Shown in pieces: positions 29,108 to 36,765 of a stretch of 64,000 nt of DNA; within the stretch, counting starts at the first letter, position 1, and each line of letters begins with the position of its first letter. A program made the translations under genes and the position numbers. The notes under the pieces are model-generated. The model searched no databases. It was not told where the DNA came from and saw only the letters and a program-made list of their open reading frames with translations. This DNA comes from Pseudomonas sediminis (lineage in GTDB: Bacteria > Pseudomonadota > Gammaproteobacteria > Pseudomonadales > Pseudomonadaceae). The stretch spans positions 89,149 to 153,148 of the forward strand of contig NZ_NIQU01000005.1 of assembly GCF_002741105.1 (NCBI RefSeq), read 5' to 3'.

Positions 29108-29629
29108 ATGCTTGAATTGATCCTCGGCGGTGCTCGTTCCGGCAAGAGCCGGCTGGCCGAGAAGCTGGCCGACGAGTCCGGATTGGAGGTCGTCTACATC
29201 GCCACCAGCCAGCCGCTCGATGGCGAGATGAATTCACGCGTCGCCCAGCATCGTGCACGTCGGCCAGCACACTGGGCGTTGGTCGAGGAGCCACTGGAAC
29301 TCGCCCGCGTGCTGCGCGAACAGGCTGCGCCCGGCCGTTGCCTGCTGGTGGACTGCCTGACCCTGTGGCTGACCAATCTGCTGATGCTGGAGGATTCGGC
29401 GCGGCTTGAGGCTGAGCGTGAGCTGTTGCTCGGCTGCGTGGATATGTTGCCAGGGCGCATTCTGCTGGTCAGCAACGAAACCGGGCTGGGCGTGGTGCCG
29501 CTGGGCGAGCTCACCCGTCGTTATGTCGATGAAGCCGGCTGGCTGCACCAGGCGCTGGCCGAGCGCAGCCAGCGCGTGCTGTTCACAGTTGCCGGTTTGC
29601 CCATGGTGTTGAAGGGGGAGGCGTTATGA
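29108..29629 (+). CDS. cobP: Adenosylcobinamide kinase / cobinamide-phosphate guanylyltransferase
   Basis: A 173-residue bifunctional enzyme (CobU of Salmonella). The P-loop is [13 protein letters not shown] His expected to carry GMP lies in [10 protein letters not shown], and [14 protein letters not shown] and [12 protein letters not shown] are diagnostic. It activates cobinamide as the GDP derivative for joining to the lower ligand. It overlaps cobT by 4 bases. Confidence 0.95.
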   Translation: MLELILGGARSGKSRLAEKLADESGLEVVYIATSQPLDGEMNSRVAQHRARRPAHWALVEEPLELARVLREQAAPGRCLLVDCLTLWLTNLLMLEDSARLEAERELLLGCVDMLPGRILLVSNETGLGVVPLGELTRRYVDEAGWLHQALAERSQRVLFTVAGLPMVLKGEAL

Positions 29630-30681
29630 GCCTGCAATGGTGGCAAGGGCCGTGTCAGCCGCTCGATCATGTTGCGCGGGTCAAGGCCGAGACGCGTCAG
29701 CAGCAATTGACCAAGCCCGCGGGTTCGCTGGGGCGGCTGGAGAGTCTCGCCATCCATCTGGCCGCATTACAGGGGCGCGAGCGGCCGAGCCTGGACAAGC
29801 TGTCGATCGCCATCTTTGCCGGTGACCATGGCGTGGTGGCCGAGGGCATTTCCGCCTATCCGCAGGCAGTGACCGGGCAGATGCTGGCCAACTTCGTCAC
29901 TGGCGGTGCGGCCATCAGCGTGCTCGCGCGTCAGTTGGACGCAGCGCTGGAGGTGATCGATCTGGGGACTGCCGAACCATTGCCGCCGCTGCCTGGCGTG
30001 CGTCATCTGCAGGTCGGCGCCGGCACGCAGAATTTCGCCCGCGATCCGGCGATGACCTTGGCCCAGGCGATGATTTGCCTGGAAGCTGGCCGCGACAGCG
30101 TCCAACGCGCGCGCGCCAGTGGTTGCGACCTGTTCGTCGGCGGCGAGATGGGCATCGGCAACACCACGGCCGCGGCGGCGTTGGCCTGCTGGCTGCTGGA
30201 TTGCCCTGCAAGTGAGCTGGCTGGCCCGGGAACCGGGCTGGACGGTGCTGGCGTGGCGCACAAGGCGCGGGTGATCGATGCTGCGCTGGCGCTGCACCGG
30301 ACGCAGATCGCCGATCCGCTGCAGGCGCTGATCCACTTGGGTGGCTTCGAGATCGCCGCCCTCGTTGGTGCTTACCTGGCCGCTGCGCAGCAGGGTGTCG
30401 CGGTATTGGTCGATGGCTTTATCTGCAGCGTCGCCGCATTGCTCGCCGTGCGCCTGAACCTTGGTTGCCGCGACTGGCTGCTGTTCGCCCACCACGGCGC
30501 CGAGCCAGGCCATTTGCGCGTGCTGCAGGCGCTGCAGGCCGAACCACTGCTGGAACTCGGCTTGCGCCTGGGCGAGGGCAGCGGCGCCGCATTGGCCGTG
30601 CCGTTGCTGCGCCTGGCCTGCGCCCTGCACGGTCAGATGGCGACCTTCGCTGAAGCTGCCGTTGCCGAGAGACCGAGCTGA
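29626..30681 (+). CDS. cobT: Nicotinate-nucleotide--dimethylbenzimidazole phosphoribosyltransferase
   Basis: A 351-residue enzyme that makes alpha-ribazole phosphate from NaMN and 5,6-dimethylbenzimidazole, the product of bluB in the same operon. Signatures are [13 protein letters not shown] at the N-terminus, [31 protein letters not shown] and HHGAEPGH. It overlaps cobP by 4 bases and the following phosphatase by one. It is also called cobU in older Pseudomonas usage. Confidence 0.95.
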   Translation: MSLQWWQGPCQPLDHVARVKAETRQQQLTKPAGSLGRLESLAIHLAALQGRERPSLDKLSIAIFAGDHGVVAEGISAYPQAVTGQMLANFVTGGAAISVLARQLDAALEVIDLGTAEPLPPLPGVRHLQVGAGTQNFARDPAMTLAQAMICLEAGRDSVQRARASGCDLFVGGEMGIGNTTAAAALACWLLDCPASELAGPGTGLDGAGVAHKARVIDAALALHRTQIADPLQALIHLGGFEIAALVGAYLAAAQQGVAVLVDGFICSVAALLAVRLNLGCRDWLLFAHHGAEPGHLRVLQALQAEPLLELGLRLGEGSGAALAVPLLRLACALHGQMATFAEAAVAERPS

Positions 30682-31253
30682 TGCTGCAGCTGGAATTGCT
30701 GCGCCATGGCGAGACCGAACTGGGTGGCGGTTTGCGCGGCAGCCTGGACGATGCGCTCACCGAGCAGGGCTGGGCGCAGTTGCGTGCCGCCGTGCAGGGC
30801 GCTGGCCCCTGGGATCGCCTGATCAGCTCGCCGCTGCAGCGTTGTGCCCGCTTTGCCGAGGAGCTGGCCGCCGCCCATGGTTTGCCGCTGCACCTTGAGC
30901 CCGGCCTGCAGGAGCTGCATTTCGGTGACTGGGAAGGGCGTAGCGCTGCCGAGCTGATGGGCAGCGATGCCGATGCATTGGGCAGGTTCTGGGCCGATCC
31001 CTATGCGTTCACGCCGCCCAATGGCGAGCCGTTGCTGCAGTTCGAGGAGCGTATTCTGGCTGCCATGCGGCGCTTGCAGCAGAACCATGCGGACGAGCGC
31101 CTGCTGTTGATCACTCATGGCGGTGTCATGCGTCTGCTGCTGGCGCGAGCCCGCTGTCTGCCACGCCAGGAGCTGCTGCAGGTCAACGTCGGCTACGCCC
31201 AGCGTTTTCGCCTGAGCCTGGATGCCGACGGGCAGCTGACGGAATTGCCATGA
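30681..31253 (+). CDS. Histidine phosphatase, probable alpha-ribazole-phosphate phosphatase
   Basis: A 190-residue phosphoglycerate-mutase-like phosphatase with the RHG motif LLRHGETELGG at the start and a second catalytic His in LLITHGGVMRLLLA. Its place between cobT and cobV suggests it removes the phosphate from alpha-ribazole phosphate or from adenosylcobalamin phosphate. The exact substrate is inferred from context. It overlaps both neighbours by 1 to 4 bases. Confidence 0.9.
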   Translation: MLQLELLRHGETELGGGLRGSLDDALTEQGWAQLRAAVQGAGPWDRLISSPLQRCARFAEELAAAHGLPLHLEPGLQELHFGDWEGRSAAELMGSDADALGRFWADPYAFTPPNGEPLLQFEERILAAMRRLQQNHADERLLLITHGGVMRLLLARARCLPRQELLQVNVGYAQRFRLSLDADGQLTELP

Positions 31254-31981
31254 TTGCGCTGCTGATCGCCCTGCAGTTCCTCACTCGCTTGCCTGTCACG
31301 CTGCCTGGCATGCCCGCGCCGGAGCTGGTGGGGCGTTCGCTGCTCTGGTATCCGGCCGTGGGCCTGTTGCTCGGCCTGCTGTTATGGGGCGCGCACCTGC
31401 TGTTGGGGCAGACGTCGGCCTTATTACAGGCAGCGATCATTCTGGCGCTGTGGGTGGGGCTGAGCGGTGGCCTGCATCTGGACGGCCTGGCCGATACGGC
31501 TGATGCCTGGGTCGGCGGTTTTGGTGACCGTGAGCGCACCCTGGCGATCATGAAAGACCCACGCAGCGGGCCTATCGCAGTAGTGGTGCTGGTGCTGCTG
31601 TTGCTACTCAAGTTCGCTGCCTTGTTTACGCTGCTTCAGGCCGGGCAGGGGATCTGCCTGCTGCTGTTGCCCTGGCTGGGACGCAGCCTGTTACCACTGC
31701 TGTTGGCGACCACGCCCTATGTGCGCTCCGGTGGGCTGGGTCAGACGCTGGTCGATCACTTGCCGCGCCGACAATTGCCCTGGGTGCTGGGCCTGCACCT
31801 GCTGGGCATGCTGCTGTTCGGCTGGCAGGGCCTGCTGGTGCTGGCGACGGGCTTGCTGCTGTTCGCCTGGCTGCGCCACGCCTTGCTGCAACGTCTCGGC
31901 GGCACCACGGGTGATACGGCCGGTGCACTGGTCGAGCTGGCTGAGTGCGGCGCACTTTTAGCGCTAGCGCTGAGCCTCTGA
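31250..31981 (+). CDS. cobV: Adenosylcobinamide-GDP ribazoletransferase (cobalamin synthase)
   Basis: A 243-residue inner-membrane enzyme (CobS of Salmonella) that makes the final B12 bond. The motif LHLDGLADTADAWVGGFGDRERTLAIMKDPRSG is split across residues 73-107 and carries the acidic metal-binding residues. About five hydrophobic spans follow. It is the last gene of the riboswitch operon; I see no clear terminator after it. Confidence 0.95.
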   Translation: MIALLIALQFLTRLPVTLPGMPAPELVGRSLLWYPAVGLLLGLLLWGAHLLLGQTSALLQAAIILALWVGLSGGLHLDGLADTADAWVGGFGDRERTLAIMKDPRSGPIAVVVLVLLLLLKFAALFTLLQAGQGICLLLLPWLGRSLLPLLLATTPYVRSGGLGQTLVDHLPRRQLPWVLGLHLLGMLLFGWQGLLVLATGLLLFAWLRHALLQRLGGTTGDTAGALVELAECGALLALALSL

Positions 31982-31988
31982 CACAACT

Positions 31989-32011
31989 GTTATGCCGACC
32001 CAGTGCATAAC
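31989..32011. promoter_or_regulatory. Inverted repeat upstream of marR gene, putative operator
   Basis: GTTATGC and GCATAAC form a perfect 7-base inverted repeat with a 9-base spacer, each arm lying beside AACTGT. It lies 43 bases upstream of the MarR gene start, a usual place for autoregulatory MarR sites. Confidence 0.5.
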
Positions 32012-32036
32012 TGTATGAGTGTGAATCGTTGATGCG

Positions 32037-32046
32037 GGTATATACC
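32037..32046. promoter_or_regulatory. Palindrome GGTATATACC just before the marR start
   Basis: A perfect 10-base palindrome lies 7 bases upstream of the ATG at 32054. It could be a second operator half or contain the -10 element (TATATA). No GGAG-like ribosome site is seen in this short space. Confidence 0.4.
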
Positions 32047-32053
32047 TGTATTC

Positions 32054-32458
32054 ATGTTGCCGACCTCCTGTCTCTGTACCCAACTGCGCCGCGCCAGTCG
32101 CGGTGTTACCCGTCTCTACGATGACGCCCTGGCTGCTGTCGGGCTTGGCGGTGCGCAGTTTTCCCTGCTGCGCCACGTACAGCGGCTCGGGCAGCCGAGC
32201 ATTTCCGTGCTGGCCGAGGCCATGGGGCTGGATCGCAGCACGTTGGGGCGCAACGTGCGGGTGCTGGAAGAGCAGGGGCTAGTGCAACTGGGAGAAGGGC
32301 GCGACTTGCGCGCTCGCGAGGTACGGCTCACAGAAGCTGGCCTGCAGCGCATCGATCTGGCGCTGCCGCTGTGGGAACAGGCGCAGCGCGAGGTGACCGC
32401 GCAACTGGGCGAAGGTCGCCGTGCCGAATTGATGAGGTTGCTCGAACAACTGGCCTGA
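32054..32458 (+). CDS. MarR-family transcriptional regulator
   Basis: A 134-residue winged-helix regulator. The recognition-helix region SISVLAEAMGLDRSTLGRNVRVLEEQGLV and the wing EGRDLRAREVRLTEAG are typical of MarR. The dimerisation helices are at the two ends. Two Cys residues near the N-terminus (TSCLCTQL) could sense oxidants, but that is only a possibility. It lies 58 bases upstream of an MFS transporter on the same strand, the classic regulator-efflux arrangement. Confidence 0.9.
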   Translation: MLPTSCLCTQLRRASRGVTRLYDDALAAVGLGGAQFSLLRHVQRLGQPSISVLAEAMGLDRSTLGRNVRVLEEQGLVQLGEGRDLRAREVRLTEAGLQRIDLALPLWEQAQREVTAQLGEGRRAELMRLLEQLA

Positions 32459-32516
32459 TGGCCAACTCATTTTTACTGCCTGAGCGGTCGTGAATGGCCG
32501 TTCGCTGGAGAGACTG

Positions 32517-33722
32517 ATGACCACTGCATGGCGTTCAACCACCTGGCTGTTGCTCGGTGCATCGCTGATCCTCGCGCTGTCGCTAGGCACGCGCCATGGC
32601 TTCGGCCTGTTCCTGCCGCCGATGAGTGCGGAGTTTGGCTGGGGGCGTGAGGTGTTCGCCTTCGCCATCGCCTTGCAGAACCTGATCTGGGGTATCGCTC
32701 AGCCGATCACTGGTGCGCTGGCCGACCGCTTCGGGGCGCGCAAGGCCATCGTCGTTGGCGGTGTGCTGTACATGCTCGGCCTGATGCTGATGGGCATGGC
32801 CGATTCGCCGCTATCGCTGTCGCTGAGTGCCGGTTTGCTGATTGGCATCGGCCTGTCCGGTACCTCGTTCTCGGTGATCCTGGGTGTGGTCGGGCGCGCG
32901 GTACCGCCGGAGAAACGCAGCATGGCCATGGGCGTCGCTGCGGCGGCAGGCTCGTTTGGGCAGTTCGCCATGTTGCCGGGCACGCTCGGGCTGATCGGCT
33001 GGCTCGGTTGGTCGGCAGCATTACTGGCCCTGGGGCTGCTGGTGGCGTTGATGATTCCATTGGCAGTTATGATCAAGGAGACACCTCCACCAGCGAGCAA
33101 TGGTCCACAGCAGACGCTGATCGAAGCGCTGCGCGAGGCCACCAGCCACTCCGGTTTCTGGCTGCTGGCGCTGGGTTTCTTCGTCTGTGGTTTCCAGGTG
33201 GTGTTCGTCGCCGTGCACCTGCCAGCCTACCTCGTCGATCACCATCTGCCGGCGCTGACTGGTACCACGGTGCTGGCGCTGGTCGGCCTGTTCAATATCT
33301 TCGGCACCTACATCGCCGGCTGGCTCGGCGGACGCATGTCCAAGCCGCGTCTGCTCAGTGCGCTGTATCTGCTGCGTGGGGTGGTGATCACGCTGTTCCT
33401 GCTGGCGCCGCTGACGCAATGGAGTGCCTATCTGTTCGGTATCGCCATGGGCCTGCTGTGGCTGTCCACCGTGCCGCTGACCAACGGTACCGTGGCGACC
33501 CTGTTCGGCGTGCGTAACCTGTCGATGCTCGGCGGTATCGTGTTCCTGTTCCACCAGCTCGGCTCCTTCCTCGGTGGCTGGCTGGGTGGGTATCTCTACG
33601 ACACCACTGGCAGCTACGACCTGGTCTGGCAAATTTCTATCGGCCTCAGCCTGATGGCCGCCGCGCTCAACTGGCCGGTGCGTGAGGTGCCGGTGGCGCG
33701 TCTGCAGGGCGCGCCGGCATGA
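32517..33722 (+). CDS. MFS transporter (MarR-linked)
   Basis: A 401-residue major facilitator with about 12 membrane helices. The loop 2-3 signature is visible as GALADRFGARKAIVVGG. The start TWLLLGASLILALSLGTRHGFGLF resembles oxalate/formate-antiporter-like or monocarboxylate MFS members. The ATG at 32517 follows GGAGAGACTG. Substrate unknown. Its stop overlaps the ATG of a 41-codon ORF, so the two are likely translated together. Confidence 0.9.
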   Translation: MTTAWRSTTWLLLGASLILALSLGTRHGFGLFLPPMSAEFGWGREVFAFAIALQNLIWGIAQPITGALADRFGARKAIVVGGVLYMLGLMLMGMADSPLSLSLSAGLLIGIGLSGTSFSVILGVVGRAVPPEKRSMAMGVAAAAGSFGQFAMLPGTLGLIGWLGWSAALLALGLLVALMIPLAVMIKETPPPASNGPQQTLIEALREATSHSGFWLLALGFFVCGFQVVFVAVHLPAYLVDHHLPALTGTTVLALVGLFNIFGTYIAGWLGGRMSKPRLLSALYLLRGVVITLFLLAPLTQWSAYLFGIAMGLLWLSTVPLTNGTVATLFGVRNLSMLGGIVFLFHQLGSFLGGWLGGYLYDTTGSYDLVWQISIGLSLMAAALNWPVREVPVARLQGAPA

Positions 33723-33844
33723 GCCGTAAGGTGCTGACGCTCAGTGCCGTGGCGCTGGGCTTCGGTACGCTGCTGGCGTTGGCCTGGTGGGGCTGGCGCC
33801 AGGGTGGGCTGGCTTTGCTGCAGCTGGGTGTCGGTATCTGCTAG
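33719..33844 (+). CDS. 41-residue predicted single-span membrane peptide
   Basis: An ATGA overlap links this 41-codon ORF to the MFS stop. The product begins MSRKVLTLSAVALGFG and continues as one hydrophobic helix (about residues 6-25, rich in Leu, Ala and Trp), followed by a short tail ending GVGIC. Coupled start, positive-inside N-terminus and clean stop support a real gene. It could be a small subunit or regulator of the transporter. I cannot identify a family. Confidence 0.55.
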   Translation: MSRKVLTLSAVALGFGTLLALAWWGWRQGGLALLQLGVGIC

Positions 33845-33906
33845 TTGCTTGCGGCTGGGCCTGCGAGTAGCGTGGTGCAATCGCGTCATCGCTTGAGGTC
33901 ACTGCC

Positions 33907-34458
33907 ATGTCTCTTCGTCGTCTTGCCTGTTCCCTGTTGCTGTCCAGCCTGGCGTTGCCAGCGCTGGCCGCCGAATGCCCGGCCATGCTGCAGGGCGAAC
34001 TGCCCAAGCTGCGAGCCAAAGGTGAAAACATCGAGCTCTGTCAGTTCTCGGGCAAGCCGCTGGTGGTGGTCAACACTGCCAGCTTCTGCGGCTACACCCC
34101 GCAATTCAAAGGGCTTGAAGCGCTATACCAGCGTTACAAGGATCAGGGCCTGGAAGTGCTCGGCGTGCCATCTGACGACTTCCGCCAAGAATCCGCCGAC
34201 AGCAAGGAAACGGCCACTGTCTGCTACGTCAACTACGGCGTGACCTTCGCCATGACCGAACCGCAGCCGGTTTCCGGTGCCAACGCCATCCCATTGTTCA
34301 AGGGGCTGGCCGAGCAGAGCCGGCAGCCGCGCTGGAATTTCTTCAAGTACGTGGTCGACCGTCAGGGCAAGGTGGTGGCCAGCTTCTCCAGCCTGACCAA
34401 GCCGGATGATCCCGAGTTGATCGCCGCCGTCGAAAAGGCGATCGCTTCGCAACCCTGA
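33907..34458 (+). CDS. Exported glutathione-peroxidase-like thiol peroxidase
   Basis: A 183-residue protein with a signal peptide ([14 protein letters not shown]) and a GPx fold. The catalytic Cys lies in [17 protein letters not shown], where selenoproteins have Sec. The Gln/Trp positions are less clear; [12 protein letters not shown] is the typical WNFxKF segment. It should reduce hydroperoxides in the periplasm, probably with a thioredoxin-like donor. A palindromic element begins at the base right after its stop codon. Confidence 0.9.
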   Translation: MSLRRLACSLLLSSLALPALAAECPAMLQGELPKLRAKGENIELCQFSGKPLVVVNTASFCGYTPQFKGLEALYQRYKDQGLEVLGVPSDDFRQESADSKETATVCYVNYGVTFAMTEPQPVSGANAIPLFKGLAEQSRQPRWNFFKYVVDRQGKVVASFSSLTKPDDPELIAAVEKAIASQP

Positions 34459-34597
34459 GAACCTATTCAAAGTCTGCTGCGCGTCGGCCCTGCTGCGTTA
34501 AAAACAGGTTCGGAATGCTCATGTGCTACAGCACACTCCGCTTCCTCTCCTGCTTTTGCCTTGCATGACTCTAGCTCGCGAGACTTTGAACAGGTTC
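34459..34597 (+). repeat. Palindromic intergenic element, copy A
   Basis: A 139-base unit bounded by a 17-base imperfect terminal inverted repeat, GAACCTATTCAAAGTCT at the left and AGACTTTGAACAGGTTC at the right (one mismatch). It has an internal hairpin with apex GTGCTACAGCAC near 34522. The internal words GCGCGTCGGCC, AATGCTCATGT and GACTCTAGCTCGC are shared with copy C (59149-59252), and part of them with copy B (41143-41359). It begins at the first base after the peroxidase stop. Confidence 0.8.
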
Positions 34598-34704
34598 TGG
34601 GTCTTTTTGTTTCGCGGCCCTTCACCCATCTGGGCGATGGGCCGCATCCGGCTGCCTGCCTAGACTGGCCAGGCGCCGGACGCAGTTCACCCGGCGTGCC
34701 CTAC

Positions 34705-34715
34705 AAGAACAATAA
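34705..34715 (+). promoter_or_regulatory. A-rich (CA-like) motif at lipase ribosome site
   Basis: AAGAACAATAA contains two overlapping AAnAAnAA-type words and directly abuts the Shine-Dalgarno GGAGG at 34716-34720 of the lipase gene. It is a plausible Hfq-Crc binding site that would block translation under catabolite repression. Motif evidence only. Confidence 0.45.
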
Positions 34716-34725
34716 GGAGGCACCC

Positions 34726-35652
34726 ATGCGTCGCGTCTATACCGCTGCTCTGGCAACACTCGCTCTACTTGGCGCCGTCGAGGCCCAGGCCAATTACACC
34801 AAGACCAAGTACCCGATCGTGCTGGTGCACGGCGTGACCGGTTTCAACACTATCGGCGGTCTGGTCAACTACTTCCACACCATTCCCTGGAACCTTGAAC
34901 GCGACGGCGCCCGGGTGCACGTCGCCAGCGTCGCCGCCTTCAACGACAGCGAGCAGCGTGGCGCCGAACTGGCCCGGCAGATCGTGCCCTGGGCCGCTGC
35001 CGGTGGCGGCAAGGTCAACCTGATCGGTCACAGCCAGGGTTCGCCGACCTCGCGCGTGGCCGCTTCGCTACGCCCGGATCTGGTCGCCTCGGTGACCTCG
35101 ATCAACGGTGTCAACAAGGGCTCCAAGGTCGCTGACGTAGTGCGTGGCGTGCTGCCACCGGGCAGCGGGATCGAAGGTGGTGCCAACGCCATCGCTAATG
35201 CCCTCGGTGCGGTGATCAACCTGCTGTCCGGGTCGAGCAACCCGCAGAGCGGTATCAACGCGCTGGGCACCCTGACCACCGCAGGTACCAGTTCGTTGAA
35301 CAGCCGTCACCCGTGGGGCGTCAACACCAGCAGCTACTGCGCCAAGTCCACCGAAGTGCACAACGTGCGTGGGCACAGCATCCGCTACTACTCCTGGACG
35401 GGTAATGCCGCCTATACCAACGTGCTCGATGCGGCCGATCCGTTCCTGGCCTTCACCGGCCTGGTGTTCGGCAGCGAGAAGAACGACGGTTTGGTAGGTG
35501 TGTGTTCCACCTACCTGGGGCAGGTGATCGACGACAGCTACAACATGAATCACGTCGATGCGATCAACCATCTGTTCGGCATCCGTGGCTGGACCGAGCC
35601 GGTGTCGCTGTATCGCCAGCATGCCAACCGCCTGAAGAACAAGGGCGTCTGA
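34726..35652 (+). CDS. Secreted triacylglycerol lipase, family I
   Basis: A 308-residue lipase with a signal peptide ending near residue 22, mature NYTKTKYPIVLVHG. The catalytic triad can be placed: Ser103 in the elbow GHSQG, Asp254 in KNDGLVG, and His276 in MNHVDAINHLFG. Cys205 and Cys260 are placed to form the conserved disulfide. The C-terminus SLYRQHANRLKN is identical in type to P. aeruginosa LipA. The elbow is GHSQG rather than the GHSHG I recall for LipA. Folding needs the foldase encoded next, and export is expected through Sec then type II secretion. Confidence 0.95.
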   Translation: MRRVYTAALATLALLGAVEAQANYTKTKYPIVLVHGVTGFNTIGGLVNYFHTIPWNLERDGARVHVASVAAFNDSEQRGAELARQIVPWAAAGGGKVNLIGHSQGSPTSRVAASLRPDLVASVTSINGVNKGSKVADVVRGVLPPGSGIEGGANAIANALGAVINLLSGSSNPQSGINALGTLTTAGTSSLNSRHPWGVNTSSYCAKSTEVHNVRGHSIRYYSWTGNAAYTNVLDAADPFLAFTGLVFGSEKNDGLVGVCSTYLGQVIDDSYNMNHVDAINHLFGIRGWTEPVSLYRQHANRLKNKGV

Positions 35653-35663
35653 TCCCGGTGAAC

Positions 35664-35683
35664 GCGGCGGGGTGACCCGCCGC
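35664..35683 (+). other. Intercistronic hairpin between lipase and foldase
   Basis: GCGGCGGG and CCCGCCGC form a perfect 8-pair stem with a GTGA loop, 11 bases after the lipase stop. There is no T-run, so it is not a classic terminator. It could protect the lipase message from 3' decay and lower foldase output relative to lipase. Confidence 0.6.
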
Positions 35684-35694
35684 AGCGAGGTTGC

Positions 35695-36753
35695 ATGTCC
35701 AAGTTCTTCAGTCTTTCCCTGGTCGCCGTGGTGGTGGCGGGTGGTCTTACCCTGTATTGGCGCTGGCCGGCAGCGGTACCCGAGGCGTTGCCAACTGCCG
35801 CTGTCGCCGTGCCGTCACGGCAAACGTCGACTGAACCGCTGTCTGTCCCTATCGCCAAGGCATCTGTCGAGGCACAGCCGTCAGTGGCCGCGACCTTGCC
35901 CAGCCTGGCCGATACCGAGGTGGACGGCCGACTGCGCACCGATGCGGCCGGTAATCTGGTGCTGGACCTGGCGGTGCGCGACTACTTCGATTATTTCCTC
36001 AGCGCCGTCGATCATTCCGGGCTCGATGCGGTGATCGAGGCGCTGCTGGCCGATGCCGGGCGGCGTCTGCCGGAACCCGCACTTGGGCAGATGGTCAGCC
36101 TGCTTGGTGACTACCTGGACTACAAGCGCGCCAGTATGGCGCTGATGCAGCAGCCGCTGGATGCTAGGCAACAGATCGAACCGCAGGCGCAGTTGCAGGC
36201 CCTGCAATCAGCTTTCGCGCGTCTGGACGAGCTGCGCCGGGCACATTTTTCTGCCGCTGCGCAGGAAGCACTGTTTGGCGCCGAACAGGCCTATGCCCGT
36301 TACACCCTCGATAGTCTGGCGTTGCAGCAGCGTGATGACCTCGGTGAGGCACAGCGTACGCAGATGCTCGAACAGTTGCGTGCGCGTCTGCCCAATGCGC
36401 TGCGAGAAAGCGAACAGCGCCAGCAGCTCGCGCTGGAGCAATTGCAGCGCAGTGAGCAGTTGTGGCGTGATGGTGCGGATGAGCAGCAGGTGCGCGATTT
36501 CCTGGCGATGACCTATGATCCGCAGACCGTGCAGAGCCTGCTGGATGAACAGCGCCGCGAGCGCGATTGGCAGCAGCACTATCAGGCCTATCGCAATGAG
36601 TTGGCCAGCCTGCAAGGGCGGGGGCTGAGCGAGGCAGATAACGAGCAACTGCAGCGTCAGCTACGCGAGCGCCTGTTCAACAGTGAAGACCGACACCGTG
36701 TGGAAACCTATGACGCCATCGCCGCGAAGCAACCGGAGCTGCTCGACCCCTGA
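35695..36753 (+). CDS. lifO: Lipase-specific foldase (lipase chaperone)
   Basis: A 352-residue steric chaperone anchored in the inner membrane by an N-terminal helix (FSLSLVAVVVAGGLTLYWRW, cut at about residue 22), with the rest in the periplasm. A Pro/Ala-rich linker follows, then the foldase signature VRDYFDYFLSAVDHSG, matching RxxFDY(F/C)L(S/T)A. The rest is helical (many Gln, Glu and Leu). It folds the lipase encoded upstream. Only 12 bases separate it from the next gene, a sensor kinase. Confidence 0.95.
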   Translation: MSKFFSLSLVAVVVAGGLTLYWRWPAAVPEALPTAAVAVPSRQTSTEPLSVPIAKASVEAQPSVAATLPSLADTEVDGRLRTDAAGNLVLDLAVRDYFDYFLSAVDHSGLDAVIEALLADAGRRLPEPALGQMVSLLGDYLDYKRASMALMQQPLDARQQIEPQAQLQALQSAFARLDELRRAHFSAAAQEALFGAEQAYARYTLDSLALQQRDDLGEAQRTQMLEQLRARLPNALRESEQRQQLALEQLQRSEQLWRDGADEQQVRDFLAMTYDPQTVQSLLDEQRRERDWQQHYQAYRNELASLQGRGLSEADNEQLQRQLRERLFNSEDRHRVETYDAIAAKQPELLDP

Positions 36754-36765
36754 CGGTTGCCGCCC

